Assembly: GCA_900546635.1 (NCBI GenBank)
Contig: URDS01000005.1
Span: 1-64,000, forward strand
Source: an uncultured Eubacteriales bacterium
Lineage (GTDB): Bacteria > Bacillota > Clostridia > Oscillospirales > CAG-272
Direction of reading: 5' to 3'
Length of the DNA stretch: 64,000 bases
Positions 1-8,186 of this stretch are shown one piece after another. How positions within the stretch are numbered: the first letter of the stretch is position 1; the number at the start of each line of letters is the position of its first letter. A model generated the notes under the pieces. The model worked only from the letters and a program-made list of their open reading frames with translations. It was not told the DNA's origin and ran no database searches. The translations under genes and the position numbers were made by a program.

Positions 1-104
1 GTAAGGTGTTTACAAGGCGGCGCATGTCCGCCTTGTAAACGTATTGTATTTGCAAGTTTCGCGTTTTCAACGGATAAAAACCGCGTGACAAGCACGCGGT
101 TTTT
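1..104 (+). repeat. Terminator-associated repeat, copy 1 (cut by window edge)
   Basis: The first 45 bases are identical to the matching part of the copy at 9695-9911 (read on its minus strand). They include the 13-bp inverted repeat gtttacaaggcgg / ccgccttgtaaac at 8-40. About 35 bases further right is a terminator hairpin (76-104), the position held by the duplicated hairpin in the other two copies. The left part of the core and the expected left hairpin lie outside the window. No coding function is seen. Confidence 0.8.
76..104 (-). terminator. Rho-independent terminator of the GH2 gene
   Basis: The stem ccgcgtg / cacgcgg (81-87, 93-99) has a five-base loop and A-tracts and T-tracts on both sides, so it could end transcription from either strand. 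It lies 12 bases past the stop codon of the GH2 gene. It is probably also the right-hand member of a hairpin pair flanking the repeat at the window start. Confidence 0.85.
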
Positions 105-115
105 ATCATAAACGA

Positions 116-1816
116 TCAGTCTTCAATTACGGCTTTTCGGGTATTGATCGCACGGATCACGTCTGCCGGGAATTTCGGCCGACGGTCATAGGTATAAAGA
201 CCGTTGACTTCCTGCTCAACGTCGGTCAGTTGCGTATAGCAGAACGCGCTGATTGCGCTGTTATCCAGGAGCGCGTCCACAAGTCCTTTGTATCTGGCAA
301 GAAACTCCTCTTCGCTCTGCGGCCGATTGCCGTATCCCCAACCGTGCTCCAAATCCTTCGGATTCCACCAAATGCCGCCGAACTCGCTGATGAACGTCGG
401 ACAGCCGCCCTGCGGATAATGCGGGAAACGTACCGCCTCTCCCTTTTCAAGCGGCAAATAATGCGCGCGAAACACGGCCGGATCCTGCTCATAGTCATGC
501 GCGTCGAGAATATCGGTCAAATCATCCTGATGCGTCCATCCGGAAGCGTCAATATACAATCTGTCGGGGTCGTATGCGCGGGTCATATCGGCAACCATTT
601 TGACAAAATCGCGATTCTGATTCTGCTGTGTCTCATTTAACGGACACCAGCCGATAATCGCCGGATGGTTATAATCGCGCTGCAGCACCTCCTGCCACTC
701 GGGCAAAAAGCCGCGCCATGCCTCATAACGCGCAATATCCAGCCCCCAGTTTGCATGCTCGCCCCATACGATGTATCCCATACGGTCGCAATGATACAGA
801 AAACGAGGTTCAAAAACCTTTTGATGCAGGCGCGCGCCGTTGAAGCCCATATCCAGAGAGCGCTGAATGTCGGCAATCAGTTCTTCATCGCTCGGCGCGG
901 TGTAAATCCCGTCCGGATAAAATCCCTGGTCGAGAATCAAGCGCTGATAGACAACTTTTCCGTTGATATACGTTTTGCCGTCTCTCCATTCGACTTTCCG
1001 CATGCCAAAATAAGAATAAACCTTATCTCCGTCAAGGTCAAGTTCAAGGTCGTAAAGCTGGCCGTCGCCGACGCTCCAAAGATGCAGTTCGGAAAGCTGG
1101 ATTTCCAGCGCCGCAACTTTTCCGGTTACAATCGTCCGCGCCTCACCGACACATTTTCCGCCAAAGGAAGCTGTGGCACGCAGCACTTTTCCGTCCGCAT
1201 GTTCGCAAACCGCCTCGACAAACAAGCTCTGGTTTTCAAGAGACGGACGGTATTTGGTGCGATCTATGTAATGATCCGGTACATTTTCGAGCCATACGGT
1301 CTGCCAAATGCCGGTCGTCCGCGTATAAGAGCAGCCGATCGAAGCGAATTTACGGCACTGCTTGCCGCCCGGTTGTCCCTGACTGCGCAAAAGGTCTGTC
1401 GCAGAGATGACGATTTTATTCTCTCCGGCATGCAGCGCAGCGGTAATGTCCATCATAAAAGACACATATCCGCCGATATGCCGGCCGATATACCGGCCGT
1501 TTACATAGACCTCTGTCTCAAAATCGCAGGCGCCGATGTTGAGAAGCGTCCGGCGTCCCTCGGCTACCCATGCATCCGAAAGAGTGACCGTGCGCATATA
1601 CCATACGCACTCCATAAAGTCCGTATGCGCCAAACCGGACAGCTTGCTTTCCGGGCAAAACGGAACCTGAATCGTTTCGGAAAACTGTTCCGACTGCCAA
1701 AGCTTTCTTTCCTTGCCGCTCCGGCCATGATCGATTTCAAATTGCCAAGTGCCGTTCAAATTCATCCATTCCCTGCGTTCCATTTGCGGACGCGGATATT
1801 CAGGACGTGGAATCAT
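116..1816 (-). CDS. Glycoside hydrolase family 2 (beta-galactosidase/beta-glucuronidase type)
   Basis: This 566-residue protein should hydrolyse beta-glycosides. It has the GH2 layout: an N-terminal jelly-roll sugar-binding domain (about residues 10-180), an Ig-like domain (about 185-275) and a TIM barrel to the end. The acid/base glutamate is in CPLNETQQ (E395) and the likely nucleophile in FISEFGG (E478). There is no signal peptide, so it acts in the cytoplasm on imported oligosaccharides. The ATG at 1816 is chosen because GGAG lies just upstream, although the frame stays open further. The substrate (galactoside, glucuronide or other) cannot be told from sequence. The gene stands alone and ends at a terminator next to a repeat. 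Confidence 0.9.
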   Translation of the reverse strand: MIPRPEYPRPQMERREWMNLNGTWQFEIDHGRSGKERKLWQSEQFSETIQVPFCPESKLSGLAHTDFMECVWYMRTVTLSDAWVAEGRRTLLNIGACDFETEVYVNGRYIGRHIGGYVSFMMDITAALHAGENKIVISATDLLRSQGQPGGKQCRKFASIGCSYTRTTGIWQTVWLENVPDHYIDRTKYRPSLENQSLFVEAVCEHADGKVLRATASFGGKCVGEARTIVTGKVAALEIQLSELHLWSVGDGQLYDLELDLDGDKVYSYFGMRKVEWRDGKTYINGKVVYQRLILDQGFYPDGIYTAPSDEELIADIQRSLDMGFNGARLHQKVFEPRFLYHCDRMGYIVWGEHANWGLDIARYEAWRGFLPEWQEVLQRDYNHPAIIGWCPLNETQQNQNRDFVKMVADMTRAYDPDRLYIDASGWTHQDDLTDILDAHDYEQDPAVFRAHYLPLEKGEAVRFPHYPQGGCPTFISEFGGIWWNPKDLEHGWGYGNRPQSEEEFLARYKGLVDALLDNSAISAFCYTQLTDVEQEVNGLYTYDRRPKFPADVIRAINTRKAVIED

Positions 1817-1851
1817 AATACTTTCTCCTCTGCAACATTTATTGATAGCAA

Positions 1852-1865
1852 CCGTTTGCAAACGG
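1852..1865. promoter_or_regulatory. Palindromic operator in the GH2 leader
   Basis: CCGTTTGCAAACGG is a perfect 14-bp palindrome. An overlapping minus-strand stretch, TTGCAAACGGTTGC, resembles a LacI-family or cre operator with a central CG. It lies between a candidate -10 (TATAAT, 1900-1905, minus strand) and the GH2 start at 1816, so a bound repressor would block elongation. The regulator is not in the window. Confidence 0.5.
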
Positions 1866-2142
1866 CTCAAAAGCTTTCGCAAACAGAATTTATATCTATA
1901 TTATACAACCGCCGGAAAATTAAGAAAATACAAAAAACTCGCGAGAACTTATATTTTGTATAGTTTTTTACACAAAAGAAGCAAAAGTTTTTCAATCTTT
2001 CTTTTCATGGAGCGTACAGCAGTCCGGCGATATACGGTTTTCAGATGATTTTCAAAGCGGCAGCCAATGAAGCGCGCAGAAAACGCAGTACACAAAGTCT
2101 CGGCGAACAGGAGGCGTTCGGAATGCGGACGCTTGCGGTATT
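1866..2142. other. Intergenic region with the GH2 promoter
   Basis: The minus-strand -10 TATAAT (1900-1905) has only a weak -35 (TTTTCT, 1923-1928, 17-bp spacer). The rest, up to the stop codon of the PHP gene at 2143, is AT-rich at first and then ordinary. I see no gene, RNA or clear terminator for the PHP gene here. Confidence 0.4.
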
Positions 2143-3159
2143 TTACAGCATTTCCTCGATGGTATAGGCGCGGGTATAAGCGCGGCCGCCGTTTTGGTCG
2201 ATCAGGGTAACGCGCACATATTTATCTATCGGTTCCATTTTGTACGTCCCCTCTGTGACGCGGTTGCCTTTTCCCTCGCATATACGGCTGCATCTGCGGA
2301 TGCCGGTTGTGAAAATAATGCTTTCACAAGGTTCGGCCTCTACATGCAGCACGCCGTCCTCGCACCAAAGCGCCTTCAACAGCGGGCCGGTTGATGCATA
2401 ATACTGCTTTTCGCGAAGCGCCTTTGCAAACGCTTCATAGCTGATCGATTTTGCCCGGAGCATCGTAAATGCGACAAAACTATCGCTGAGCGGATGGCCG
2501 ATAGGCTTGCCGTTATGGTTATCGTCGCTTCCGGTTACGGCAATCAATTTCCCCTGGCGAAGCAAGTCGTCATAGGCATGGGCGTTGTTTTCGTCGTAAC
2601 CCGCCGCGAGGCAACCGCCGTTGAAAATCTCCAGCGCGTCCATCCCCTCGTATGCACCGTATTCATTTAAGGTTTCAAGCGACCATGTCGGGTGGTTATA
2701 GGAGACAAAAAAGCCTGCTTCTTTCGCTCTCCGAATCATATCGTTGACGCCCTGCGGCGTATAACTGCGCACATAATCCTCCGCATCGCCGAAAACCATT
2801 TCATCAAAATGAGAGGCCGCATTTCCGATCATATAATTGCGCCTGTGCAGACACACCTGCGTCAGGTTGTTTTTGTCCAGTGCGATAAAACAGAGATGAC
2901 AGGTTTTTCTGAGTCGGAACGGGGTATCCGGCTGACTTGCTTCCACTTCGTAACCATGGAGCGGAACAAATTCATCGTCAGCCAATTCATCGTGTGCGAC
3001 AAAAATATCATGATCGGTAAAAGCCACGGCGGCATACCCTGCTTTTTTATATACTTCTTTGATTTCGGCGGGCGAAAGCTTTCCGTCGGAATACGTCGTA
3101 TGACAGTGCAGATTGGTTTTATAAAATCTACCGTCCTCTGCAAAAAGATATTTTTTCAT
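2143..3159 (-). CDS. PHP-domain metal-dependent phosphoesterase
   Basis: This 338-residue protein has the N-terminal PHP signature NLHCHTTYSDG (H18, H20, D25), then AFTDHD (H50) and later metal ligands such as YNHPTW and TGSDDNHNG. It belongs to the PHP family that includes histidinol-phosphatase-like and nucleoside-diphosphate phosphoesterases. The C-terminal part (about 245-338) is a small beta-rich region. The substrate is unknown. It lacks a signal peptide. The ATG at 3159 is preceded by AAGGGA at suitable spacing. It lies between two carbohydrate genes, but has its own promoter and diverges from the GH43 gene, so a role in sugar metabolism is only suggested by context. Confidence 0.82.
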   Translation of the reverse strand: MKKYLFAEDGRFYKTNLHCHTTYSDGKLSPAEIKEVYKKAGYAAVAFTDHDIFVAHDELADDEFVPLHGYEVEASQPDTPFRLRKTCHLCFIALDKNNLTQVCLHRRNYMIGNAASHFDEMVFGDAEDYVRSYTPQGVNDMIRRAKEAGFFVSYNHPTWSLETLNEYGAYEGMDALEIFNGGCLAAGYDENNAHAYDDLLRQGKLIAVTGSDDNHNGKPIGHPLSDSFVAFTMLRAKSISYEAFAKALREKQYYASTGPLLKALWCEDGVLHVEAEPCESIIFTTGIRRCSRICEGKGNRVTEGTYKMEPIDKYVRVTLIDQNGGRAYTRAYTIEEML

Positions 3160-3212
3160 GGCTTGTTTCCCTTTCTGAATGAATTTTCGCTGCGATGTTC
3201 AAGCATATCTCA

Positions 3213-3251
3213 CTTGATATCAAGCATAACACGCACACATTTAAATGTCAA
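3213..3251 (-). promoter_or_regulatory. PHP gene promoter with palindromic operator
   Basis: On the minus strand TTGACA (3246-3251), a 17-bp spacer and TATGCT (3223-3228) form a good sigma-A promoter. The perfect palindrome CTTGATATCAAG (3213-3224) overlaps the -10. The word TATGCTTGA occurs twice, 21 bases apart, the second copy ending near 3199. This layout suggests a repressor site on one face of the helix. Confidence 0.65.
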
Positions 3252-3441
3252 GGCGCGAAGCGGCGAAATCGTTTATCTGATTTCGCGCAAGAATTGCAGT
3301 TCAACTGCTTTGAAAAAAATCTTTATATTCTGCAAGAACTTTAAAAAAACGCTTGATTTTTTCTATTCTTTCGTGCATATTTAAATAGGAAAAGAAAATA
3401 TTTCCGCTGTTCTTTACAAAAAGCGTGTAACGGAGGGACTC

Positions 3442-5703
3442 ATGAAAAGAAAACGATTCTGGCTGCCATTCGCTGTTTTTCTCTGCTTTTTCTGTCTGTC
3501 GGTCTGCGGTTTGGAAACCGTGCTGTACGAAAATGACTTTTCAAGCGCGGACTTGTCCGCTTTTGCGCAAAGGGGCGGCTTTACGGTGAAAGACGGAAAG
3601 CTGTATACGACAAGCGGCAACGGTCCGTCCGCATTTTTATCTTACACATTTCCCGCATCGGCACAGGGAAAGGATTACAGGGTCGATGTGGACTATATCG
3701 GTCACACCGGCATGGGCGGCATCTTAATCGGCGCGACCGGCAAAAAGCTGACAGCCGTGCCCGCATACTTTTCAGGTTATACCTGCACGACAACCACAGA
3801 CGGCCAACATACATATATTGCGTATTTCAACGAGACAGGCTGGGGCGGCAACTTTGCGCCCGGCACGAACAAAATTGAATTTTCGGATATTCATTTGTCG
3901 GTTACCGTACAAAAAGGCGTGATGACCTTTCGCACCACCTCGCTTGACCGTAAAACCGAAATTCAAACTTTCCGCTATGAAATCGGCGATCATGAAAAAG
4001 ACCTGTACGATACCTTTCTTTCGACGGTCGGTCTGCGAAAATATTATAATGACAGCGGCTGCTTTGATAATTTTGTAATTACGATTTTGGAAGATGACAA
4101 ACTGCCCATCATGACCGAACACTTAAAGTGCGGCGATACAGATTTTTCATCGAGCGGACTTGCGGCAGACGGCGGGCTTTTGACCGGCAGCGGCGCCGCG
4201 CTTTCCGAATCGAAGCTGAGCGGGAACTACCGTCTGACCTGCGCGGTTGCAAGCAATGACATAACACGGCTGTATTTCGGAATGAAGGATGAAAAAAACG
4301 GTTACGCATTTGAGTTGAATGAAGCGGAAAAAGCCGTTTTTCTGTACAGCATCCGCGACGGCGTGTATACCTGCCTCGGCGAAAAGGAAACCAGATTGCG
4401 GAATCGTTTTTGCGACCTCACGCTTGACGTGACAGACGGTGTTGTCGCGCTTTATTATGACAATCTCCACGAGGGCGCGGCGGCTTTTCCGAAGTTTGAA
4501 TTTCCGATTGCGGATGCGGACGGCAAATTTGGCTTTTGGCTGTCGGGCGGACAAATCGCAGAACTTACGCTCGGCGACGGAGCGAACATAAAGCGGGATG
4601 AAACCTATCTGAATCCGGTCTGCCCCGGCGCCGACCCGGATATGCTCTATTATGACGGCACCTATTATCTCTATGTTTACGCAGGCAACGACGGCACCAA
4701 TATTTTCCGTGTCTACACCTCACCCGACCTTGTGCATTTTACGCCGCGCAATATCGTTTTCAAATGGGACCATGAACAATATGCCAATGTGAACGGCAAG
4801 TCCGCATGGAGCCCGAACGTCTTTTATTATGACGGTTTGTTCTATCTGTTCTTTGCCGCAAATCCTGCCGGAGACGACTCGGTACGCCACGTTTATTACG
4901 CCACCTCGGATTCGCCTTACGGTCCGTTCAAGCATGACGGTCCGCTGGTCGCTGTCAATCCGGATGTAAATGAGATCGACGGACATCCGTTCCTTGACGA
5001 TGACGGACGCATTTATATGTCCTTTTCACGCTATGACCTGGGTGGCACAATCTGGCTTGAGGAGGTCAAAATGAAGGACGGCGTGGTCACCGCGCTACCG
5101 GAAACAGCAACGCGTGTGATTATTTCCGACCGCGAATGGGACAACGACGGTGCAACACGTCTGTGCGAAGGCGGTTTCGTTTTCAAGCACAACGGCCTTT
5201 ACTATATGATTTACGCGACAGTCAGCTATGCGCGTCATTACGGCGAGGCTTTCGCCGTGGCGGAACATCCGCTCGGTCCCTATAAAAAATATGACTACAA
5301 TCCGTTTCTGATACACAACTATACGCTGGACGGACCGGGCGACGCGCTTGTGATACCGTCTCCCGACAAAACCGAACTCTATCTGGTCTATCACCGGCAT
5401 TTTGCCGTCGGCACGGTGCATCCGCGTCAAACCTGTGTGGATCTTATCAAATTTGTGCCCGACCCGGACGGCGGACCGGATATTTTGACGGTACGCGGAC
5501 CGTCATCCACACCGCAGCCGCTGCCCTCAAACAGCGGACGTTATGACGTTAACCGCGACGGGCGCGTCACCCTTGCCGACGCGCTGAAAGCCCTGCGCGT
5601 CTGGGTTGCCGGCGGGACATACAGCGGTATTTACGATACGGATGCAAACGGTTCTGTCGGACTGAATGACGTGGTTTGTATCTTGAAAAATTTATTGAAT
5701 TGA
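3442..5703 (+). CDS. Secreted glycoside hydrolase family 43 with C-terminal dockerin
   Basis: This 753-residue extracellular enzyme should cleave arabinoside or xyloside links in plant polysaccharides. Residues 1-24 form a signal peptide. Residues 25-380 hold one or two beta-sandwich, lectin-like modules. The five-bladed GH43 domain spans about 388-690, with the base Asp in CPGADPDM (D398), the pKa-tuning Asp in EIDGHPF (D513) and the acid Glu in RLCEGGF (E576). Residues 697-753 are a type I dockerin with two calcium-binding repeats (DVNRDGRVTLADAL and DTDANGSVGLNDVV), so it should dock to a cohesin on a scaffoldin. No cohesin is encoded in this window. The start has GGAGG nearby. A terminator follows at 5861. 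Confidence 0.92.
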   Translation: MKRKRFWLPFAVFLCFFCLSVCGLETVLYENDFSSADLSAFAQRGGFTVKDGKLYTTSGNGPSAFLSYTFPASAQGKDYRVDVDYIGHTGMGGILIGATGKKLTAVPAYFSGYTCTTTTDGQHTYIAYFNETGWGGNFAPGTNKIEFSDIHLSVTVQKGVMTFRTTSLDRKTEIQTFRYEIGDHEKDLYDTFLSTVGLRKYYNDSGCFDNFVITILEDDKLPIMTEHLKCGDTDFSSSGLAADGGLLTGSGAALSESKLSGNYRLTCAVASNDITRLYFGMKDEKNGYAFELNEAEKAVFLYSIRDGVYTCLGEKETRLRNRFCDLTLDVTDGVVALYYDNLHEGAAAFPKFEFPIADADGKFGFWLSGGQIAELTLGDGANIKRDETYLNPVCPGADPDMLYYDGTYYLYVYAGNDGTNIFRVYTSPDLVHFTPRNIVFKWDHEQYANVNGKSAWSPNVFYYDGLFYLFFAANPAGDDSVRHVYYATSDSPYGPFKHDGPLVAVNPDVNEIDGHPFLDDDGRIYMSFSRYDLGGTIWLEEVKMKDGVVTALPETATRVIISDREWDNDGATRLCEGGFVFKHNGLYYMIYATVSYARHYGEAFAVAEHPLGPYKKYDYNPFLIHNYTLDGPGDALVIPSPDKTELYLVYHRHFAVGTVHPRQTCVDLIKFVPDPDGGPDILTVRGPSSTPQPLPSNSGRYDVNRDGRVTLADALKALRVWVAGGTYSGIYDTDANGSVGLNDVVCILKNLLN

Positions 5704-5860
5704 CAACTGCCGACTGCAAAAGGCAAAACAAAAATCAAAAATTTGCATTATCTGCAAAATGGTCGCTTTCGGCGCAATCAGCACAGGTATTTTTGAAGCA
5801 TTACATAACAAAAAATGCTTTTTGCGCTTGCCCGTGACCCATAAGCCCTTGCGATAAACA

Positions 5861-5902
5861 AAAGGTAGACAATATGGTAAGTTTCCATATGTCTACCTTT
5901 CT
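5861..5902 (+). terminator. Terminator after the GH43 gene
   Basis: The long inverted repeat aaaggtagacaatatgg / ccatatgtctaccttt has one internal mismatch and is followed by a T/C-rich run. A weaker hairpin (AAGCATT / AATGCTT, 5796-5820, then TTT) lies just before it. The 158 bases between the GH43 stop and this hairpin hold nothing else recognisable. Confidence 0.75.
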
Positions 5903-5940
5903 CTTCCCCCTGCACTCAGCGGATAGCTCCCGTTATACGA

Positions 5941-6160
5941 AAAAGCAGCCGCGCACAGGCGGCTGCCTTCTGACCGTCGAAAAACGAAGGTTTTCCGACG
6001 ATGAGGCGCGTTCGCTCGCGCCGTCGCGCCGCCCTTGGCGGCACTCGCACGCCTGTAAGGTGTTTACAAGGCGGCACAGGTCCGCCTTGTAAACGTATTT
6101 GATTTGCGATTTTCACTTCTTTGACAGACTGAAGGCAGCCGCACACAGGCGGCTGCCTTC
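5941..6160 (+). repeat. Terminator-associated repeat, copy 2 (complete, in the tsf terminator)
   Basis: The core (5975-6100) matches the copy at 9695-9911 at 118 of 126 positions by my count. Two 30-base hairpins flank it, at 5941-5970 and 6131-6160; they agree at 27 of 30 positions and start 190 bases apart. On the minus strand, which is that of tsf, the far hairpin (5941-5970) keeps the T-tail of a working terminator, while the near one has none. Inside are a stem at 5976-5999, GGCGCG / CGCGCC at 6004-6021, GCCGCC / GGCGGC near 6028-6042 and the 13-bp stem ending at 6094. Short open frames across it are not credible genes. Confidence 0.88.
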
Positions 6161-6223
6161 ACTTTCTATCAAACGTTTTGTTGTCCTTTTTACAAGCTAC
6201 CCGGCTTTGGCTTTTATTCGCTT

Positions 6224-7150
6224 TCAGCCATTCACCATTTTATTGATCTCTTCGGCAAAGTTTTCTTCGCGCTTCTGAATGCCCTCGCCTTTTTCAAAGC
6301 GATAGAAAGCCGTAACCGCGATCTTGCCGCCGAACTCTTTGGCGGAAGCTTCAACATACTTCTTTACGCTCATGGAATCTTCCTTGACATAAGCCTGCTC
6401 TAAAAGGCAATTTGCTTCATAAAACTTTCCGATTCTGCCGTCAACCATCTTTTCCTTAATTTGTTCCGGCTTCTTCGCGCTCTTTTCATCATTGTTGATC
6501 TGAGACATGATGATTTCACGCTCTTCAGCGATTCTGGATGCCGGAACAGCCTCGATGTTGAGATACTCAACCGGGTATGCCGCAGCCTGCAATGCAATAT
6601 TCTTCGCAAATTCCGCAAAGCCGGCATTGTTCTTTGCCGCATCATCCGCGTCAAATTTCACAACAACGCCGATCGAACCGCCGCCGTGGATATAAGAACT
6701 GGTCACGCCCTCCACAACAACGAAACGGCGAATGTCCATCTTCTCGCCGATGGTAAAGATCATTTCTTTGATCTTATCCTCAACCGTAATATCCGCATCT
6801 GCAAATTTACAAGCCTTCAAAGCCGCTACATCGGCAGGTCTCTGCGCGATGATCGTCTTGAGAATGCCGCGGACAAATTCACGGAACGACTCGTTTTTCG
6901 CAACGAAATCAGTTTCGGAATTTACCTCAATCATAGCGGAAACATTGTCCTCGGTCAAAATATCAACGATGCCCTCGGCGGCGATTCTGTCCGCCTTTTT
7001 AGCGGCGACCGCCAGTCCTCTTTCACGGAGAACTTTAATCGCCTCGTCCATATTCCCGTCCGCTTCGACAAGCGCATTTTTGCACTCCATCATGCCGCAG
7101 CCGGTCTTTTTTCTAAGCTCGGCAACGTCTTTTGCACTGATTGCAGCCAT
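6224..7150 (-). CDS. tsf: Translation elongation factor Ts
   Basis: This is the nucleotide exchange factor for EF-Tu, 308 residues. The N-terminal UBA-like domain starts MAAISAKDVAELRKKTGCGM, and the signature NSETDFVAKNESF is present, followed by the two core subdomains. The start at 7150 is supported by GAGGGA upstream and by homology; the longer open frame overlaps rpsB and is not used. It follows rpsB by 58 bases, the usual rpsB-tsf operon. Its terminator seems to have been split by the repeat at 5941-6160. Confidence 0.98.
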   Translation of the reverse strand: MAAISAKDVAELRKKTGCGMMECKNALVEADGNMDEAIKVLRERGLAVAAKKADRIAAEGIVDILTEDNVSAMIEVNSETDFVAKNESFREFVRGILKTIIAQRPADVAALKACKFADADITVEDKIKEMIFTIGEKMDIRRFVVVEGVTSSYIHGGGSIGVVVKFDADDAAKNNAGFAEFAKNIALQAAAYPVEYLNIEAVPASRIAEEREIIMSQINNDEKSAKKPEQIKEKMVDGRIGKFYEANCLLEQAYVKEDSMSVKKYVEASAKEFGGKIAVTAFYRFEKGEGIQKREENFAEEINKMVNG

Positions 7151-7208
7151 AGTATATCCCTCGGATCCGCTCGGATCCTTTTCCTTTCCTCGATTTATTT
7201 CTTGTTTC

Positions 7209-7988
7209 TTACGCCTGAGCGGTCTCCGCAGCTTCAGCCGTCTGAGCCGCATCCTCTGCGGGCGCCTCCTGCGCCTCGCCGGCCTCGGTTTCGGGGGCAA
7301 ACGCTTCGCCCTGTCTTCCCTCGATCACAGCGTCCGCCAAAACGGAAGAAATCAGCTTAATTGCACGGATCGCGTCATCGTTACCGGGGATAATATAATC
7401 CGCATCGTCCGGATCGCAGTTTGTATCGACAATCGCAACCACCGGAATGCCCAGTTTCTTCGCTTCAAGAACAGCGATCTTCTCTTTTCTCGGGTCAACA
7501 ATAAATACCGCATCCGGCAGTTTCTCCATAGTCTTGATACCGCCGTAATTCTTCTCCAGATTGAAAATCTCTTTCTGAAGCGCAGCAACCTCTTTCTTCG
7601 GAAGCAGATCGAACGTGCCGTCCGCCTGCATTTTTTCAAGGCTGTTCAAACGGCTGATGCTCTTACGGATGGTTTTAAAGTTGGTCAGCATACCGCCCGG
7701 CCAGCGGACGTTTACATAGTACATGCCGCAGCGCTCAGCTTCTTCCTTGATGGTGTCAGCCGCCTGCTTCTTTGTACCGACGAGCAAAATATTGCCGCCG
7801 TTTGCAGACAGATCGCGTACAAACATATACGCTTCCTCAAACTTTTTAACGGTTTTCTGCAAATCAATGATATAGATCCCGTTTCTCTCGGTGAAGATGT
7901 ACTCCGCCATTTTCGGGTTCCATCTTCTGGTGTGGTGTCCGAAATGAACACCGGCTTCAAGCAACTGCTTGATCGTAATAACAGACAT
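7209..7988 (-). CDS. rpsB: 30S ribosomal protein S2
   Basis: The 259-residue protein starts [20 protein letters not shown] and contains the S2 signatures, including [10 protein letters not shown] and [20 protein letters not shown]. The C-terminal 30 residues are an Ala/Glu-rich tail. The ATG at 7988 follows a strong GGAGGAG site; the upstream extension in the open frame is leader sequence. First gene of the rpsB-tsf operon. Confidence 0.98.
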   Translation of the reverse strand: MSVITIKQLLEAGVHFGHHTRRWNPKMAEYIFTERNGIYIIDLQKTVKKFEEAYMFVRDLSANGGNILLVGTKKQAADTIKEEAERCGMYYVNVRWPGGMLTNFKTIRKSISRLNSLEKMQADGTFDLLPKKEVAALQKEIFNLEKNYGGIKTMEKLPDAVFIVDPRKEKIAVLEAKKLGIPVVAIVDTNCDPDDADYIIPGNDDAIRAIKLISSVLADAVIEGRQGEAFAPETEAGEAQEAPAEDAAQTAEAAETAQA

Positions 7989-8129
7989 AAGTCTCCTCCG
8001 GTTTTTCCACCATATGAGCTGCTGCCGCCAACCTTTCGGCACCGGGCGGCTCTATGCCCCTATGTGTGTATTAAATTTTCTGCTTATTGCAGACTTAAAT
8101 ATTTTACCATCTATATATGCTGTTTTCAA
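7989..8129 (-). promoter_or_regulatory. rpsB promoter and structured leader
   Basis: TTGAAA (8124-8129), a 17-bp spacer and TAAAAT (8101-8106) form a sigma-A promoter on the minus strand. The roughly 105-base leader contains a GC-rich hairpin (GCCGCC / GGGCGGC, 8024-8050) 36 bases before the start codon. Ribosomal protein leaders often carry autoregulatory folds, so a role in S2 feedback is possible but unproved. Confidence 0.6.
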
Positions 8130-8186
8130 GACCTTTTTAAAAATTTACAAAAATTTTACACTTATTGTATCATATTCATGGAACCT

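Noticed and set aside
665..1963. 432-codon frame opposite the GH2 gene
   Set aside because: Antisense shadow; the GH2 frame has clear catalytic motifs.
5874..6146. Open frames of 72-76 codons across repeat copy 2
   Set aside because: They read through hairpins and core of a non-coding repeat; similar frames in copy 3 only reflect the shared DNA.
5941..6160. Group IIC intron remnant at a terminator
   Set aside because: The core lacks a recognisable domain V and occurs in both orientations relative to the gene, and such introns do not duplicate the terminator.
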